A DNA stretch of 64,000 nucleotides from Blastococcus haudaquaticus (GCF_900230285.1 NZ_OCNK01000001.1:1116001-1180000), one strand, 5' to 3'; shown: positions 7,206-15,599, numbered from the stretch's first letter. Program-made: numbers and translations. The notes: generated by a model not told the origin, from the letters alone.

Positions 7206-8975
7206 TCACCGGACGAGCGGCACGGCGGGCGGCAGCACGTTCGGGCCTGCCACCGCCGGGCGCTCGGCGTGCACCGGGTGCGCCCGGACGGCGAGCACGG
7301 CGACGTCGTCCTCGACGCCGACGCCCAGCATCTCGGCGAGCAGCCGGTCGCACAGCTGGTCCAGGTGCAGGTCCACCGAACCGGCGAGGACCTCGCGGAG
7401 CCGCTCACGCCCGTCGTCCAGCAGCATGCCGCGGCGCTCGAACAGACCGTCGGTGAAGAGGAGCAGGGTGCTGCCCTCGGGCATCTCGGCGACGCCGTCG
7501 ACGCGCGGGCCCAGCCAGCCGATGCCCACGGGTGGCCCGACCGGCGCCGTCAGGTCGAGCACGGTCCCGTCGGCCAGCAGCAGCATCGGGTCGGGGTGGC
7601 CCGCCGTCGCCCAGCGCAGCCGCCGCAGACCAGCGGCCCGGTCCCCCGGCCCCTGCTCGATCCGGCAGACCAGCGCCGTCGCCATCGCGGGGACGGCCAG
7701 GCCGACCAGCGCGTGGTCGACGCGGCGGATCACGCCGGCCGGTTCCTCGAGCCGGTCGAACGCGATGCCCCGCACCAGCGTCTTGACCTGACCCATGGCC
7801 GCCGCGGCCTCGATGTCGTGACCCATGACGTCGCCGATCACGACGACCGTGTCGCCGTCGGGCTGCAGGAAGGCGTCGTACCAGTCGCCCCCGATCGAGA
7901 CGCCCTGGGTGGCCGGCCGGTAGCGGACGGCCAGCTCCAGCTGGTCGGGTTGCACCGGCGGGGACAGCAGGCTCAGCTGCAGCCGCTCGGCGACCTGCTG
8001 GTTGGCCAGCGCCAGCCGGGCGTTGTCCAGCGCGAGCGCCGCCCGGCGCGAGGCGATCTCGGCGGTGCGCAGCTCGTCACCGGTGTGCGCCCCGCGGGCC
8101 GATCCGTTGACGAGGGTGATCGCGCCGAAGGTCTCCCCCCGCGCGACCAGCGGGAAGGTGGCCACCGCGGCCGGGCGGAGCGGACGCAGCTCCTCGCGGG
8201 CCGTGGGGTTCACGACCATCGCCTCGATGTGGGCGTCGGTCAGCTCGGGGATGATCACCGGCCGGTTGTTCCGCAGGGCCGTGGGGACCGGGGCGCTCGC
8301 GTGATTGGTCGCCACCCGGGCATCCGCGTACCGGTGCATCGCGGCCACCTGGGCCGGGTCGCTGTGCGCGCGCCCGACGTCCCGGCGGGTGCCGTCCGGG
8401 TCGACCACGCTGACCAGGCACCAGTCGGCCAGCGTCGGGACGACGAGGTGCGCGAACCGGTCGACCGCCTCGTCGACATCCAGCGTCGACGTCATGGCCA
8501 GGTTGATCTCCCCGAGCAGCAGGAGGTGCCGGCCGGCCAGCTCGGCGGACTCGGCCGCCGCTGCTGCCGACGCTGCGGCTTCCTCCCGGTCCGTCACGGC
8601 CGCCGCCCGCTCCTCGAGCATCCGGCGGCGCTCGGTGACGTCGTCGTACGTGACGACCAGTCCCGCATCGGTGAGGAAGGCGTCGGCGCGGAACCACTTC
8701 CCGAGCGGCCCGAACCAGGCCTCGGTCCCGGCGGTCACCCCGGTCGACCGCACTCCGCGGTACAGCTCGTCGAAGGGGCCGCCGACGGCCTCCGGGAACT
8801 CCGCCCAGACGTCTCGTCCGAGCAGGCCGTCGACGGTCCGGTCGAGGACGCGTGCCCCGGCCGGGTTGATGTAGCGGAAGCGCCAGTCCGCGTCGAGGAC
8901 GAACAGCGGCCGCTCCATGCCCTCGACGGCCTGCAGCAGCAGGTCGCCGGGCGGAGGGGCCGCCTCGTACGTCAT
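7206..8975 (-). CDS. PAS-GAF-PP2C (SpoIIE/RsbU-type) phosphatase 1
   Basis: About 589 residues. The N-terminal PAS domain (~20-130: MERPLFVLDADWRFRYINPAGARVL... VVTYDDVTERR) is followed by an Ala/Glu coiled coil, a GAF domain (~165-325), and a C-terminal PP2C-type SpoIIE phosphatase. Metal-site motifs are intact: SIGGDWYDAF, VIGDVMGHD, ATAGHPDPML, LLLFTDGLFERR and VEDDVAVLAVR. Such proteins dephosphorylate anti-anti-sigma (STAS) proteins in partner-switching control of alternative sigma factors. No STAS gene is present in the window. I chose ATG 8975 (MTYEAAPPPGD); a GTG at 8984 would add three residues. The gene lies head-to-head with a paralogue (9188 onward), separated by about 210 bp, so the two probably share a divergent promoter region. 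The sensory ligand is unknown. Confidence 0.9.
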   Translation of the reverse strand: MTYEAAPPPGDLLLQAVEGMERPLFVLDADWRFRYINPAGARVLDRTVDGLLGRDVWAEFPEAVGGPFDELYRGVRSTGVTAGTEAWFGPLGKWFRADAFLTDAGLVVTYDDVTERRRMLEERAAAVTDREEAAASAAAAAESAELAGRHLLLLGEINLAMTSTLDVDEAVDRFAHLVVPTLADWCLVSVVDPDGTRRDVGRAHSDPAQVAAMHRYADARVATNHASAPVPTALRNNRPVIIPELTDAHIEAMVVNPTAREELRPLRPAAVATFPLVARGETFGAITLVNGSARGAHTGDELRTAEIASRRAALALDNARLALANQQVAERLQLSLLSPPVQPDQLELAVRYRPATQGVSIGGDWYDAFLQPDGDTVVVIGDVMGHDIEAAAAMGQVKTLVRGIAFDRLEEPAGVIRRVDHALVGLAVPAMATALVCRIEQGPGDRAAGLRRLRWATAGHPDPMLLLADGTVLDLTAPVGPPVGIGWLGPRVDGVAEMPEGSTLLLFTDGLFERRGMLLDDGRERLREVLAGSVDLHLDQLCDRLLAEMLGVGVEDDVAVLAVRAHPVHAERPAVAGPNVLPPAVPLVR

Positions 8976-9187
8976 GCGGCCCACTCTGCCCCATCCCCCG
9001 GCCTACGCCGTAAACCTGGGCGCTCCCGGTCTCCGGTCCCACCCCGACGGGCGGAGATGCCCCGCTCCGCGCCTCCTTGGCAGCGGCGGGCCGGGTGGAC
9101 ACAATCAGGTGCGTCCCCGCCCTGTCGGTGTGGACGCTCCGACAAAGGGGCCGACCGTCGGAAGCGGCCAGGCGTGGGGGCACCGGG

Positions 9188-10900
9188 GTGGATGAGCAGG
9201 AGGCGCGGCAGCGCGAGGGCATCGGGCCTCCTCCCGACGCCGATCTCGGCCGGTTCCTCCAGACCATGCCGGCCGCCTTCTGCTTCCTCGACAAGCGCTG
9301 GAACCTCCACTACGTCAACGCGGAGGCCGAGCGGCTCCTGGGGCGCTCGTGGTCGGAGCTGGCCGGGCAGTCCCTGTGGGAGGCCGTCCCCGAGCTGGTC
9401 GGCAGCGACGTCGAGACCCACTACCGGACGGCGGTGGCCACGGGCCGGCCGCTCACCTTCGAGGCCGCCCACCCGGGCGTCGGGGGGTGGTTCGAGATCA
9501 GGGCCTGGCCCACGCCGGACGGGCTGGCCGTCTACCTGCTGGACGTGACCGACCGGCGCGACGCGGAGGAGGCCGCACGCCGGGCCACCGCCCGCACGGC
9601 GCTGCTCGCCCGGGTGAGCGCCGAGCTCTCGGGTCAGCTGGACACGCTGTCGGCGCTGGCCCGGCTGGCGCAGCTGGTCGTGCCGGTGCTGGCCGACGCC
9701 TGCATCGTGACGCTCGTCGACCGGGAGGGGCACGCGCGCGACGTCGGCTCCTGGCACGGGGACCCCGCACGACGTCCGGTCATGGACCGTTACGCGCAGC
9801 TCCGCCTCGCCACCCTGCCCGGCACGTCCCCCGTCGCCCAGGCGCTCGCGGCCGGGACGCCGGTGACCGAGTCCGTCGACGCCGTCCTCCGGGTCATGCC
9901 GGAGGGGCCGGCTCGGGATCTGCTCGTCGAGCTCTCCCCCGCCACGGCGGTCGTCCTGCCGCTGACGGCCGACGCCCGCACCGTCGGGGTCCTGACCCTG
10001 TACCAGGACGCGGACCGGGTGATGCGCGCGGAGGACACCGACACCGCGTGGCAGGTGGCCGCGGAGGCCGCCCGGGCCATCGCCCGGGTGCACCGGCACA
10101 GCCAGCAGGCGCAGCTGGCCGAGACGCTCCAGCGCAGCCTGCTGACCGAGCCGCCGGCGGTGGACGGGCTCGCCGTCGTGGTGCGGTACGTCCCGGCGGC
10201 CGAGGCCGCGCGGGTGGGCGGCGACTGGTACGACGCCTTCCTCCAGCGCGACGACGCCCTGATGGTGGTCATCGGGGACGTGGTGGGCCACGACACGGCG
10301 GCCGCGGCGGCGATGGGTCAGTTGCGTGGCCTGCTGCGCGGCATAGCGCACTACAGCGGCGCCGGGCCCGCCGAGGTGCTCCGCGGACTGGACGACGCCG
10401 TCGTCGGGATGCACGACGACACGCTGGCGACCGCGGCGATCGTGCGCTTCGAGCAGGACGGGCAGGGCGGCCCGCGCCTCCGCTGGGCCAACGCCGGGCA
10501 CCCCCCGCCGATCGTCGTCGCGGCCGACGGCGGGATCACGGTGCTGGGGTCGGAGCTGGGCGACCTGATGCTCGGGGTCGACCCGACGGCGGTCCGGGCC
10601 GAGTCGGTGGTCGCCCTGCCGCCCGGCACGACCGTCCTCCTGCACACCGACGGCCTCATCGAGCGCAGGGACAGCAGCCTGGACGACGGCACCCGCACTC
10701 TCCTCGGGCATCTCCGGGAGCTCGCCGGGCGTCCGTTGGAGGAGCTGTGCGACGGGCTGCTGCGCAGGATGCTGCGCGGCATCCCCCAGGACGACGTGGC
10801 ACTGGTGGCCGTCCGGTGTGCCGGAGCCCACCCCGCCGGGGCAGGAACACAGCCCCCCGGACGGTTGACGACCCCGGCTACGGGGCACCCCCGGCGCTGA
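9188..10900 (+). CDS. PAS-GAF-PP2C (SpoIIE/RsbU-type) phosphatase 2
   Basis: A 570-residue paralogue of the divergent neighbour. It has a PAS domain (MPAAFCFLDKRWNLHYVNAEAERLLG... LAVYLLDVTDRRDAEEA), a GAF domain (~150-300) and a SpoIIE phosphatase domain with GGDWYDAFLQ, VIGDVVGHD, RWANAGHPPP, LLHTDGLIERR and QDDVALVAVR. I took GTG 9188 (VDEQEARQREG) because it puts the PAS domain near the N-terminus. A frame open from 9077 would add 37 residues of arginine-rich, poorly conserved-looking sequence. The gene is followed after 27 bp by an RsbW-like ATP-binding protein on the same strand, so phosphatase and anti-sigma kinase probably form one operon. The C-terminal ~30 residues (PAGAGTQPPGRLTTPATGHPRR) are low complexity. 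Confidence 0.9.
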   Translation: MDEQEARQREGIGPPPDADLGRFLQTMPAAFCFLDKRWNLHYVNAEAERLLGRSWSELAGQSLWEAVPELVGSDVETHYRTAVATGRPLTFEAAHPGVGGWFEIRAWPTPDGLAVYLLDVTDRRDAEEAARRATARTALLARVSAELSGQLDTLSALARLAQLVVPVLADACIVTLVDREGHARDVGSWHGDPARRPVMDRYAQLRLATLPGTSPVAQALAAGTPVTESVDAVLRVMPEGPARDLLVELSPATAVVLPLTADARTVGVLTLYQDADRVMRAEDTDTAWQVAAEAARAIARVHRHSQQAQLAETLQRSLLTEPPAVDGLAVVVRYVPAAEAARVGGDWYDAFLQRDDALMVVIGDVVGHDTAAAAAMGQLRGLLRGIAHYSGAGPAEVLRGLDDAVVGMHDDTLATAAIVRFEQDGQGGPRLRWANAGHPPPIVVAADGGITVLGSELGDLMLGVDPTAVRAESVVALPPGTTVLLHTDGLIERRDSSLDDGTRTLLGHLRELAGRPLEELCDGLLRRMLRGIPQDDVALVAVRCAGAHPAGAGTQPPGRLTTPATGHPRR

Positions 10901-10927
10901 CATCGATTCCACACCGGGGACGAGGGC

Positions 10928-11386
10928 ATGGGGAGACTCGCGTGGCCGCTGCGCCCGCTGCCGGACGGGCGCGGCGAGGTCTGGCGATGGGACCTGCGTG
11001 GACTGGCCGAGCTGGCCGCCGCCCGGGCGGGCCTGCGTAGCAGGCTCGGCGTGGTCGGCTTCCCCCCTCCCGACGAGGACACGGCGGGTGAGCGGCTGGT
11101 GCTCGCCTTCGACGAGCTGGCCTCCAACGCCCTGCGGCACGGGGAGTCGCCCGTCGTGGCGACGGTCGTCGCCGGCAGCGGTGGATGGCTCCTCGACGTG
11201 AGCGACCGGGCGCCGGAGACGATGCCCGCCCCGGCCGTCGACCGCGATCCGGCGAAGGGCGGCATGGGGCTGCACCTGGTGGCCCGCCTGTCCGTGGCAC
11301 ACGGCTGGTACGTCGACGGCGGCCGCAAGCACGTCTGGGCCTGCCTGCCCACCACCGTCGCGGACCGCCGGCCGGCCCTGGCCTGA
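10928..11386 (+). CDS. RsbW-like HATPase anti-sigma regulatory kinase
   Basis: A 152-residue single-domain GHKL ATPase. The N box is LVLAFDELASNALRHGESP (~55-75), and the G1/G2 boxes are LLDVSDRAPE and KGGMGLHLVARLSVAHGW. Size and layout match HATPase_c_2 anti-sigma factor kinases (RsbW/SpoIIAB-like) of Actinobacteria, which either sequester a sigma factor or phosphorylate STAS antagonists. It sits 27 bp downstream of PP2C phosphatase 2, the expected partner on the opposing reaction. No sigma factor gene is adjacent, so the target is unknown. ATG 10928 follows a GGGGACGAGGG stretch that can serve as ribosome site. It converges with the chemotaxis operon across a shared terminator. Confidence 0.85.
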   Translation: MGRLAWPLRPLPDGRGEVWRWDLRGLAELAAARAGLRSRLGVVGFPPPDEDTAGERLVLAFDELASNALRHGESPVVATVVAGSGGWLLDVSDRAPETMPAPAVDRDPAKGGMGLHLVARLSVAHGWYVDGGRKHVWACLPTTVADRRPALA

Positions 11387-11395
11387 GCAGCACAG

Positions 11396-11441
11396 CGCCC
11401 GGGGCCGCGGGGACCCGAAGGTCCCGGCGCCGCCCCGGGCG
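11396..11441. terminator. bidirectional terminator between RsbW-like gene and chemotaxis operon
   Basis: CGCCCGGGGC (11396-11405) pairs perfectly with GCCCCGGGCG (11432-11441). An inner GGGACC/GGTCCC stem closes on CGAA. It lies between two convergent genes, which fits termination from both sides. Confidence 0.75.
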
Positions 11442-11479
11442 TCTGCAGGCGGTCCGGAGACCGCGGTGTCAGCTCCGGA

Positions 11480-11962
11480 TCAGGGGATGACCAGGGACAG
11501 GGCGCCCTTGCCGTAGCCCTGGATGTCGATGGCGAAGTCGGCACGGTTGAACGCGGCGAGCATGCCCGCCAGGTCCGGTGCGACCTCCTCGCCGGGCGCG
11601 TACAGCTTGTGCAGCTTGGAGTGCGGGGCGCCCGGGGTGTTGAACAGCGCGGACAGCACGTTCACCACCTCGTGCAGCGCCTCGAGCTGCATGCCGCTCA
11701 GCTCGCCGTCCTCCTCGACGGCGTCCTGGCAGCCGCCGGGGGGCAGCAGGGCCAGACCGCCGGCGGTGTAGGCCGACGCCCCGAGGTCCATCAGGCAGAG
11801 CGCGTTGACCGACATGTCGGGGGACACGTAGACGGCCACGGAGACCGGGCGGTCCGGCGTCGGGGTCACCGGTGCGCCGGGTGACACGACGACGGTGCGG
11901 CCCACGAGGCCCTCGAGCATGTCGCGGACGTCCTTGGCGGCCGGCAGCAGCACCGTGCTCAT
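11480..11962 (-). CDS. CheC/CheX-like chemotaxis phosphatase, last gene of the cheB operon
   Basis: A 160-residue protein. The ATG at 11962 overlaps the TGA of the cheY gene by four bases, so the pair is translationally coupled; longer frames upstream would run back through cheY and are rejected. The helix LEALHEVVNVLSALFNTP (~100-117) carries an E-x-x-N pair as in CheC/CheX/FliY phosphatases, which remove phosphate from CheY. The rest is alpha/beta and only loosely family-like (SVAVYVSPDMSVNALCLMDLG). Immediate linkage to cheY supports a role in ending the motor signal. A target other than this CheY is possible, because a second CheX-type gene sits two genes upstream. Family membership is moderately sure; activity is inference. 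Confidence 0.7.
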   Translation of the reverse strand: MSTVLLPAAKDVRDMLEGLVGRTVVVSPGAPVTPTPDRPVSVAVYVSPDMSVNALCLMDLGASAYTAGGLALLPPGGCQDAVEEDGELSGMQLEALHEVVNVLSALFNTPGAPHSKLHKLYAPGEEVAPDLAGMLAAFNRADFAIDIQGYGKGALSLVIP

Positions 11963-12321
11963 GCGATCACCCCGTCCAGGTGCTCGGTGAAGGTGTCGGC
12001 GGTGAACGGCTTGGCGATGAGGAAGAGGGCGCCGGCGTTGGCGGCCTTCTCGCGCATCTCCGGGGAGCCCTCCGAGGTGACGAAGCCGAACGGCACGGCC
12101 GAACCCGAGGCGCGCAGCGCCTGGAGGCACTCGATGCCGGTCATGTTCGGCATGTTCCAGTCCGACAGGACCAGATCCGGCTTCTCCGAGCCGACCTTGG
12201 CCAGCGCGTCGGCGCCGTCCTCGGCCTCGACGATGTCGTGGTCGTCGTACCCGGCCTGGCGCAACGTGCGGATGACGATCTGCCGCATGACGCGGCTGTC
12301 GTCGGCGACGAGGATCTTCAC
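11959..12321 (-). CDS. cheY: CheY, single-domain chemotaxis response regulator
   Basis: A 120-residue stand-alone receiver domain. The acidic pocket D7-D8, phospho-acceptor D54 (LVLSDWNMPNMTG), Thr in FVTSEG and Lys in IAKPFTADTF are all present. Single-domain receivers in che operons are the diffusible messengers that CheA phosphorylates and that bind the flagellar switch. ATG 12321 is preceded by GGAGTGTC, a usable ribosome site. It lies 49 bp after cheX and overlaps the following CheC-like gene by four bases. Of the two stand-alone receivers in this operon, this one has the more CheY-like loop after the lysine. Which of the two binds FliM cannot be told from sequence. Confidence 0.9.
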   Translation of the reverse strand: MKILVADDSRVMRQIVIRTLRQAGYDDHDIVEAEDGADALAKVGSEKPDLVLSDWNMPNMTGIECLQALRASGSAVPFGFVTSEGSPEMREKAANAGALFLIAKPFTADTFTEHLDGVIA

Positions 12322-12370
12322 AGTGACACTCCGTTCTGGGGGGATCGCGGTTCTGGGTAGATCGTGCGAT

Positions 12371-12886
12371 TCAGTGGGTGAGCGGCAGGGCCGGCAGGGC
12401 GCCCTGGACGGAGATGGCGACGGGCTGGCCGCGCCACAGGACGTCGATGCGGCACAGGTCGGCCGGATTGCGCACGGCGGGGGCGTCGCCGACGTCGGGG
12501 AGGCTCAGCCCCGACGGTCCGGGGAGAGCGGCCTTGACGTTCCCGCCGACGACGTTGGCGATCTCGCCGAACGCGTCGGCGACGTCCTCGTCCTCGAGCT
12601 CCGCGGGAGCGGCCGGGCCCAGGAGGGCGCGGGTCAGCTCCGCGGCGGTCCGGCGGCCGGTGGTGAGGACCACCGAGCCGGTCCACGGGCCGACGACGTC
12701 GACCCAGGCGGACAGCGGGTCCACGGGCAGGTCGCCGGGAATCGGGATCAGGACCTCGTCCTCGCCGACCAGCGCGATCCACGCCTCACCGGCGATCGAC
12801 TCGACGGTGGGTGCGTCGATGAGCTCGGTGATCAGCGGGCGGGCGTCGACGGCGCGACGCCGTTCGCCGGAGTCGATCGTGGTCAC
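12371..12886 (-). CDS. CheX-like chemotaxis phosphatase
   Basis: A 171-residue protein. GTG 12886 overlaps the stop of the upstream receiver gene by four bases (GTGA), which decides the start. The helix VADAFGEIANVVGGNVKAAL (~110-130) has the classic E-I-A-N phosphatase motif of CheX/CheC followed by the G-G-N-V-K turn of CheX. The preceding segment WTGSVVLTTGRRTAAELTRALLG matches the family's substrate-face strand and helix. CheX-type proteins dephosphorylate CheY-P. Its place directly after a receiver gene and before cheY fits. Together with the CheC-like gene at the end of the operon it gives the organism two candidate phosphatases for two receivers. Confidence 0.8.
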   Translation of the reverse strand: MTTIDSGERRRAVDARPLITELIDAPTVESIAGEAWIALVGEDEVLIPIPGDLPVDPLSAWVDVVGPWTGSVVLTTGRRTAAELTRALLGPAAPAELEDEDVADAFGEIANVVGGNVKAALPGPSGLSLPDVGDAPAVRNPADLCRIDVLWRGQPVAISVQGALPALPLTH

Positions 12887-13266
12887 AGCGCAACCTCCTG
12901 GGGAAGCAGGCCGAGCAGGGCGAGCTTGTCGCGGATGGCGTCGGCGGTGAACGGCTTGATCACGTACTCGTGGGCGCCGGCGGCCAGGGCGCGCACGATC
13001 TGCGTGTGCTCGCTCTCCGAGGTGACCATCATGAGAGTGATCGAGCGCCACGACGGGTTGGAACGGACGGCGGAGACGAACTGCAGTCCGTCCATCACCG
13101 GCATGTTCCAGTCGACGCAGACCAGCTCGGGGATCCAGCCCTCGTCGAGCACGTCGAGGCCTTCCCTCCCGTGGCCGGCGCCGCGGACCTCGTAGCCGAG
13201 GCCCTCCAGGATTGCTGTGACGATCCGGCGCATGGCGCGGGAGTCGTCGATGACCAGAGCACGCAC
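12883..13266 (-). CDS. stand-alone response regulator, CheY paralogue
   Basis: A 127-residue receiver: VRALVIDDSRAMRRIV opening, phospho-acceptor D52 (LVCVDWNMPVMDG), Ser/Thr in MMVTSESE and Lys in VIKPFTADAIRDKL. GTG 13266 is placed by a strong AAGGGGG ribosome site overlapping the end of cheR, spaced 7 bases; the alternative longer frame runs back through cheR. It lies between cheR and cheX with only 2 bp to cheR. It may be a second motor regulator, a phosphate sink, or a regulator of adaptation; the sequence does not separate these. Confidence 0.85.
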   Translation of the reverse strand: MRALVIDDSRAMRRIVTAILEGLGYEVRGAGHGREGLDVLDEGWIPELVCVDWNMPVMDGLQFVSAVRSNPSWRSITLMMVTSESEHTQIVRALAAGAHEYVIKPFTADAIRDKLALLGLLPQEVAL

Positions 13267-13268
13267 GT

Positions 13269-14093
13269 TCAGGCCCCCTTCAGTGGGCGGTAGGCGGAGC
13301 TGCGGCCGACGACGACCCGCTCCCAGGAGTCGTCCACCCCGAGCGTCGTCTCTGCCGCACCGAGGAACAGCCATCCGTCGGGGCGCATGAGGTCGCGCAC
13401 GCGGCGGAGGATCGCCTGCTTCGTGGGCAGGTCGAAGTAGATGAGCACGTTGCGCAGGTAGACCACGTCGAAAGGGCCCATCCGCGGCAACGGCGCTGCG
13501 AGGTTGCACTCGGTGGCGGTCACCATCCGTCGCAGCGGGGCGGCCACCTCCCACTCGTTGCCCACCCGGGTGAAGTGCCGGACGAGCATCGGAGCGGGCA
13601 GCCCGCGGTTGACCTCGAGCTGGCTGAACCGCCCGGCCTTCGTGCGGGTCACCATCTCGCGGGAGAGGTCGGTCGCGGTGATCGAGACGCGGCTGGTGGC
13701 GTTCGGGATCGAGTCCTCGAGCAGCATCGCGATCGTGTACGGCTCCTGCCCGCTGGAGCTGGCGGCCGACCAGATCTGCAGGCGCTCGTTCGGCCCACGC
13801 GCGGCCAGCAGCGCCGGCATGACGGTGGAGGTGAGCGCGGTGAACGGGTCGCCGTCGCGGAACCACGAGGTCTCGTTCGTGGTCAGCGCCTCGACGATCC
13901 GGCGGTTGCAGTCGGCGTCCGGGCGGTTGCGCACGGAGTCCACGAACTGGGAGACGTCCGGGATGCCCCTCTCCCGGGCGATGGGCAGCAGCCGCGCCTC
14001 GACGAGGTACTCCTTGCCCGGCTGCAGGACGATCGCGCTCTCCTTGTGCACGAGCGCGCGGACCCAGTCGAAGCTGGTGGTGGTGAGGGTCAT
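13269..14093 (-). CDS. cheR: CheR chemoreceptor glutamate methyltransferase
   Basis: A 274-residue SAM-dependent methyltransferase with an N-terminal all-alpha CheR domain (~10-75: FDWVRALVHKESAIVLQPGKEYLVEARL) and a C-terminal Rossmann domain. The SAM-binding loop is IWSAASSSGQEPYTIAM, and FDVVYLRNVLIYFD is the conserved strand-helix of CheR. It methylates receptor glutamates during adaptation. ATG 14093 overlaps the cheB stop (ATGA), fixing the start. There is no TPR or beta-subdomain insertion, so it looks like the short, pentapeptide-independent type. That is notable because the local receptors share a conserved C-terminal FTY. Confidence 0.95.
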   Translation of the reverse strand: MTLTTTSFDWVRALVHKESAIVLQPGKEYLVEARLLPIARERGIPDVSQFVDSVRNRPDADCNRRIVEALTTNETSWFRDGDPFTALTSTVMPALLAARGPNERLQIWSAASSSGQEPYTIAMLLEDSIPNATSRVSITATDLSREMVTRTKAGRFSQLEVNRGLPAPMLVRHFTRVGNEWEVAAPLRRMVTATECNLAAPLPRMGPFDVVYLRNVLIYFDLPTKQAILRRVRDLMRPDGWLFLGAAETTLGVDDSWERVVVGRSSAYRPLKGA

Positions 14094-15199
14094 CGGAGGG
14101 CTCCAGCGACGGTTGCGGCGGGTCGAGCAGTGGCGGTGAGGCCCGAGAGGTGGCGGGCGATGGCGTCCGGGATGCGATCGAGGGGCAGAACCTCGTCGGC
14201 GTAGCCGGCCTGGCTGATGGCTCCGGGCATGCCCCAGACGACCGAGGTGGCCTGGTCCTGCACCAGGACGGTCCCTCCGGCGGCACGGATCTCGCCGGCA
14301 CCGTTGCGGCCGTCGGCGCCCATGCCGGTCAGGACGACGGCCAGGACGGCACCGTCGAACGCCGTGACGGCCGAGCGGAAGAGCGGGTCGACCGCCGGAC
14401 GGCAGAAGTTCTCGGGCGGCCCCTGGTTCAGCCCGGTCGTCAGCCCCCGCGCGGTGGCCCGCACGACGAGGTGGTGGTCCCCGGGGGCCAGGTGCACGGT
14501 GCCCGGGAGGAGCGGGGTGCCGTCGGAGGCCTCCACGACGCGCAGGGGGCACAGCCGGTCCAGGCGCTGCGCGAACTGGCGCGTGAACACCGGAGGCATG
14601 TGCTGGACGAGCAGCACGGGCACGGGCAGGGAGGCGGGGAGCTGGGGGAGCACCTTGGCGAGGGCCTCGGGTCCACCGGTCGAGGAGCCGATCACCAGGA
14701 CCGCGGGCTTCTTGCCCGGGCCGGTGCGGGGGGCCGCCGGCGGAGGTGGGGGGACCGGGGCCGCCACGCGGGCCGGCCCCATGCTCACCGGACGGCCCGT
14801 GAGCGCCTTGATCTTGGGGATGAGCTGCTCGCGCACGCTCTCCATCGACTGACCGACGCTGCCGACGTTGGCCGGCTTGGTGACGTACTCGTTGGCACCG
14901 GCCGAGAGCGCGTCGAGGGTGGCCGACGCACCGCGCTCGGTCAGCGTGCTGAACATGACGATGGGCACGCGGTTGCGCGTCGCGCGGATCGCGCGGACGG
15001 CCTCGATGCCGTTCATCTCCGGCATCTCGATGTCCATCGTGACCAGGTCCGGCTTGAGCTGCTCCAGCTTGCTCACGGCGATCCGGCCGTTGACGGCGGT
15101 GCCGACGACCTCGATGTCCGGATCCGCGGAGAGCACGTCGGTCACGATCTTCCGGACGACGACGGAATCGTCGACGACCATCACCCTGATCGGGTTCAC
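14090..15199 (-). CDS. cheB: CheB chemoreceptor methylesterase/deamidase
   Basis: A 369-residue protein. The N-terminal receiver has D10-D11 and phospho-acceptor D56 (LVTMDIEMPEMNG). A Pro-rich linker (VAAPVPPPPPAAP) leads to the methylesterase domain. Catalytic triad segments are VIGSSTGGPEALAK (Ser), VQHMPPVFTRQFA (His) and LTGMGADGRNGA (Asp). It removes receptor methyl groups when phosphorylated by CheA and is the first gene of a six-gene operon (cheB-cheR-RR-cheX-cheY-cheC-like) held together by overlaps. The start is GTG 15199 (VNPIRVMVVDDS) with GAGGAC upstream. A sigma-28-like promoter lies about 50-80 bp upstream. Confidence 0.95.
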   Translation of the reverse strand: MNPIRVMVVDDSVVVRKIVTDVLSADPDIEVVGTAVNGRIAVSKLEQLKPDLVTMDIEMPEMNGIEAVRAIRATRNRVPIVMFSTLTERGASATLDALSAGANEYVTKPANVGSVGQSMESVREQLIPKIKALTGRPVSMGPARVAAPVPPPPPAAPRTGPGKKPAVLVIGSSTGGPEALAKVLPQLPASLPVPVLLVQHMPPVFTRQFAQRLDRLCPLRVVEASDGTPLLPGTVHLAPGDHHLVVRATARGLTTGLNQGPPENFCRPAVDPLFRSAVTAFDGAVLAVVLTGMGADGRNGAGEIRAAGGTVLVQDQATSVVWGMPGAISQAGYADEVLPLDRIPDAIARHLSGLTATARPAATVAGALR

Positions 15200-15251
15200 G
15201 CGTGTCCTCCTGCTTCCCTGCGGGGCTCAGCCCGGCAGGCTGTTCAGTTCT

Positions 15252-15278
15252 GTATCGGCACCGGTTCGCGACCCTTGA
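15252..15278 (-). promoter_or_regulatory. sigma-28 (FliA/WhiG-type) promoter candidate for the cheB operon
   Basis: Read on the minus strand, TCAA (15278-15275) is followed by exactly 15 bases and then GCCGATAC (15259-15252). The FliA/WhiG consensus is TAAA-N15-GCCGATAA, so this matches 10 of 12 defined positions. It lies about 53 bp upstream of the cheB GTG. A matching GCCGATAA occurs upstream of cheA. Confidence 0.6.
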
Positions 15279-15599
15279 GCGAAAGCTCGGGTTCTCTCGT
15301 CCACCAGGCGGCCCGGGAGGGCGCCGACGACGTTGCCGTCACAGGGAGCTTCGGACGTGCGCAATCAAAAGAAAAGCGATCGCGCGAACTCGTTACGCAA
15401 TTCCTCGACGACCGTTCCGAAAGCGTCGAAATAGCATTTCGGCAATGTGTCGACAATTGCGTGCCGGTCGCCGTCCGGGCGCGAAAGGCCCAGGTCACCG
15501 CGCCGCGGACGGGGGACTGCCGGGCGCGGTGGGATCAGGACGTGCCGGTCACCGGGTGGCCGACGACACGGTCACCCCGGCAGCCCGGCAGCCCGGAGC

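Noticed and set aside
15244-15498. Minus-strand frame of 84 codons upstream of cheB
   Set aside because: It overlaps the promoter-like A/T-rich region, lacks a ribosome site and has no protein-like pattern.
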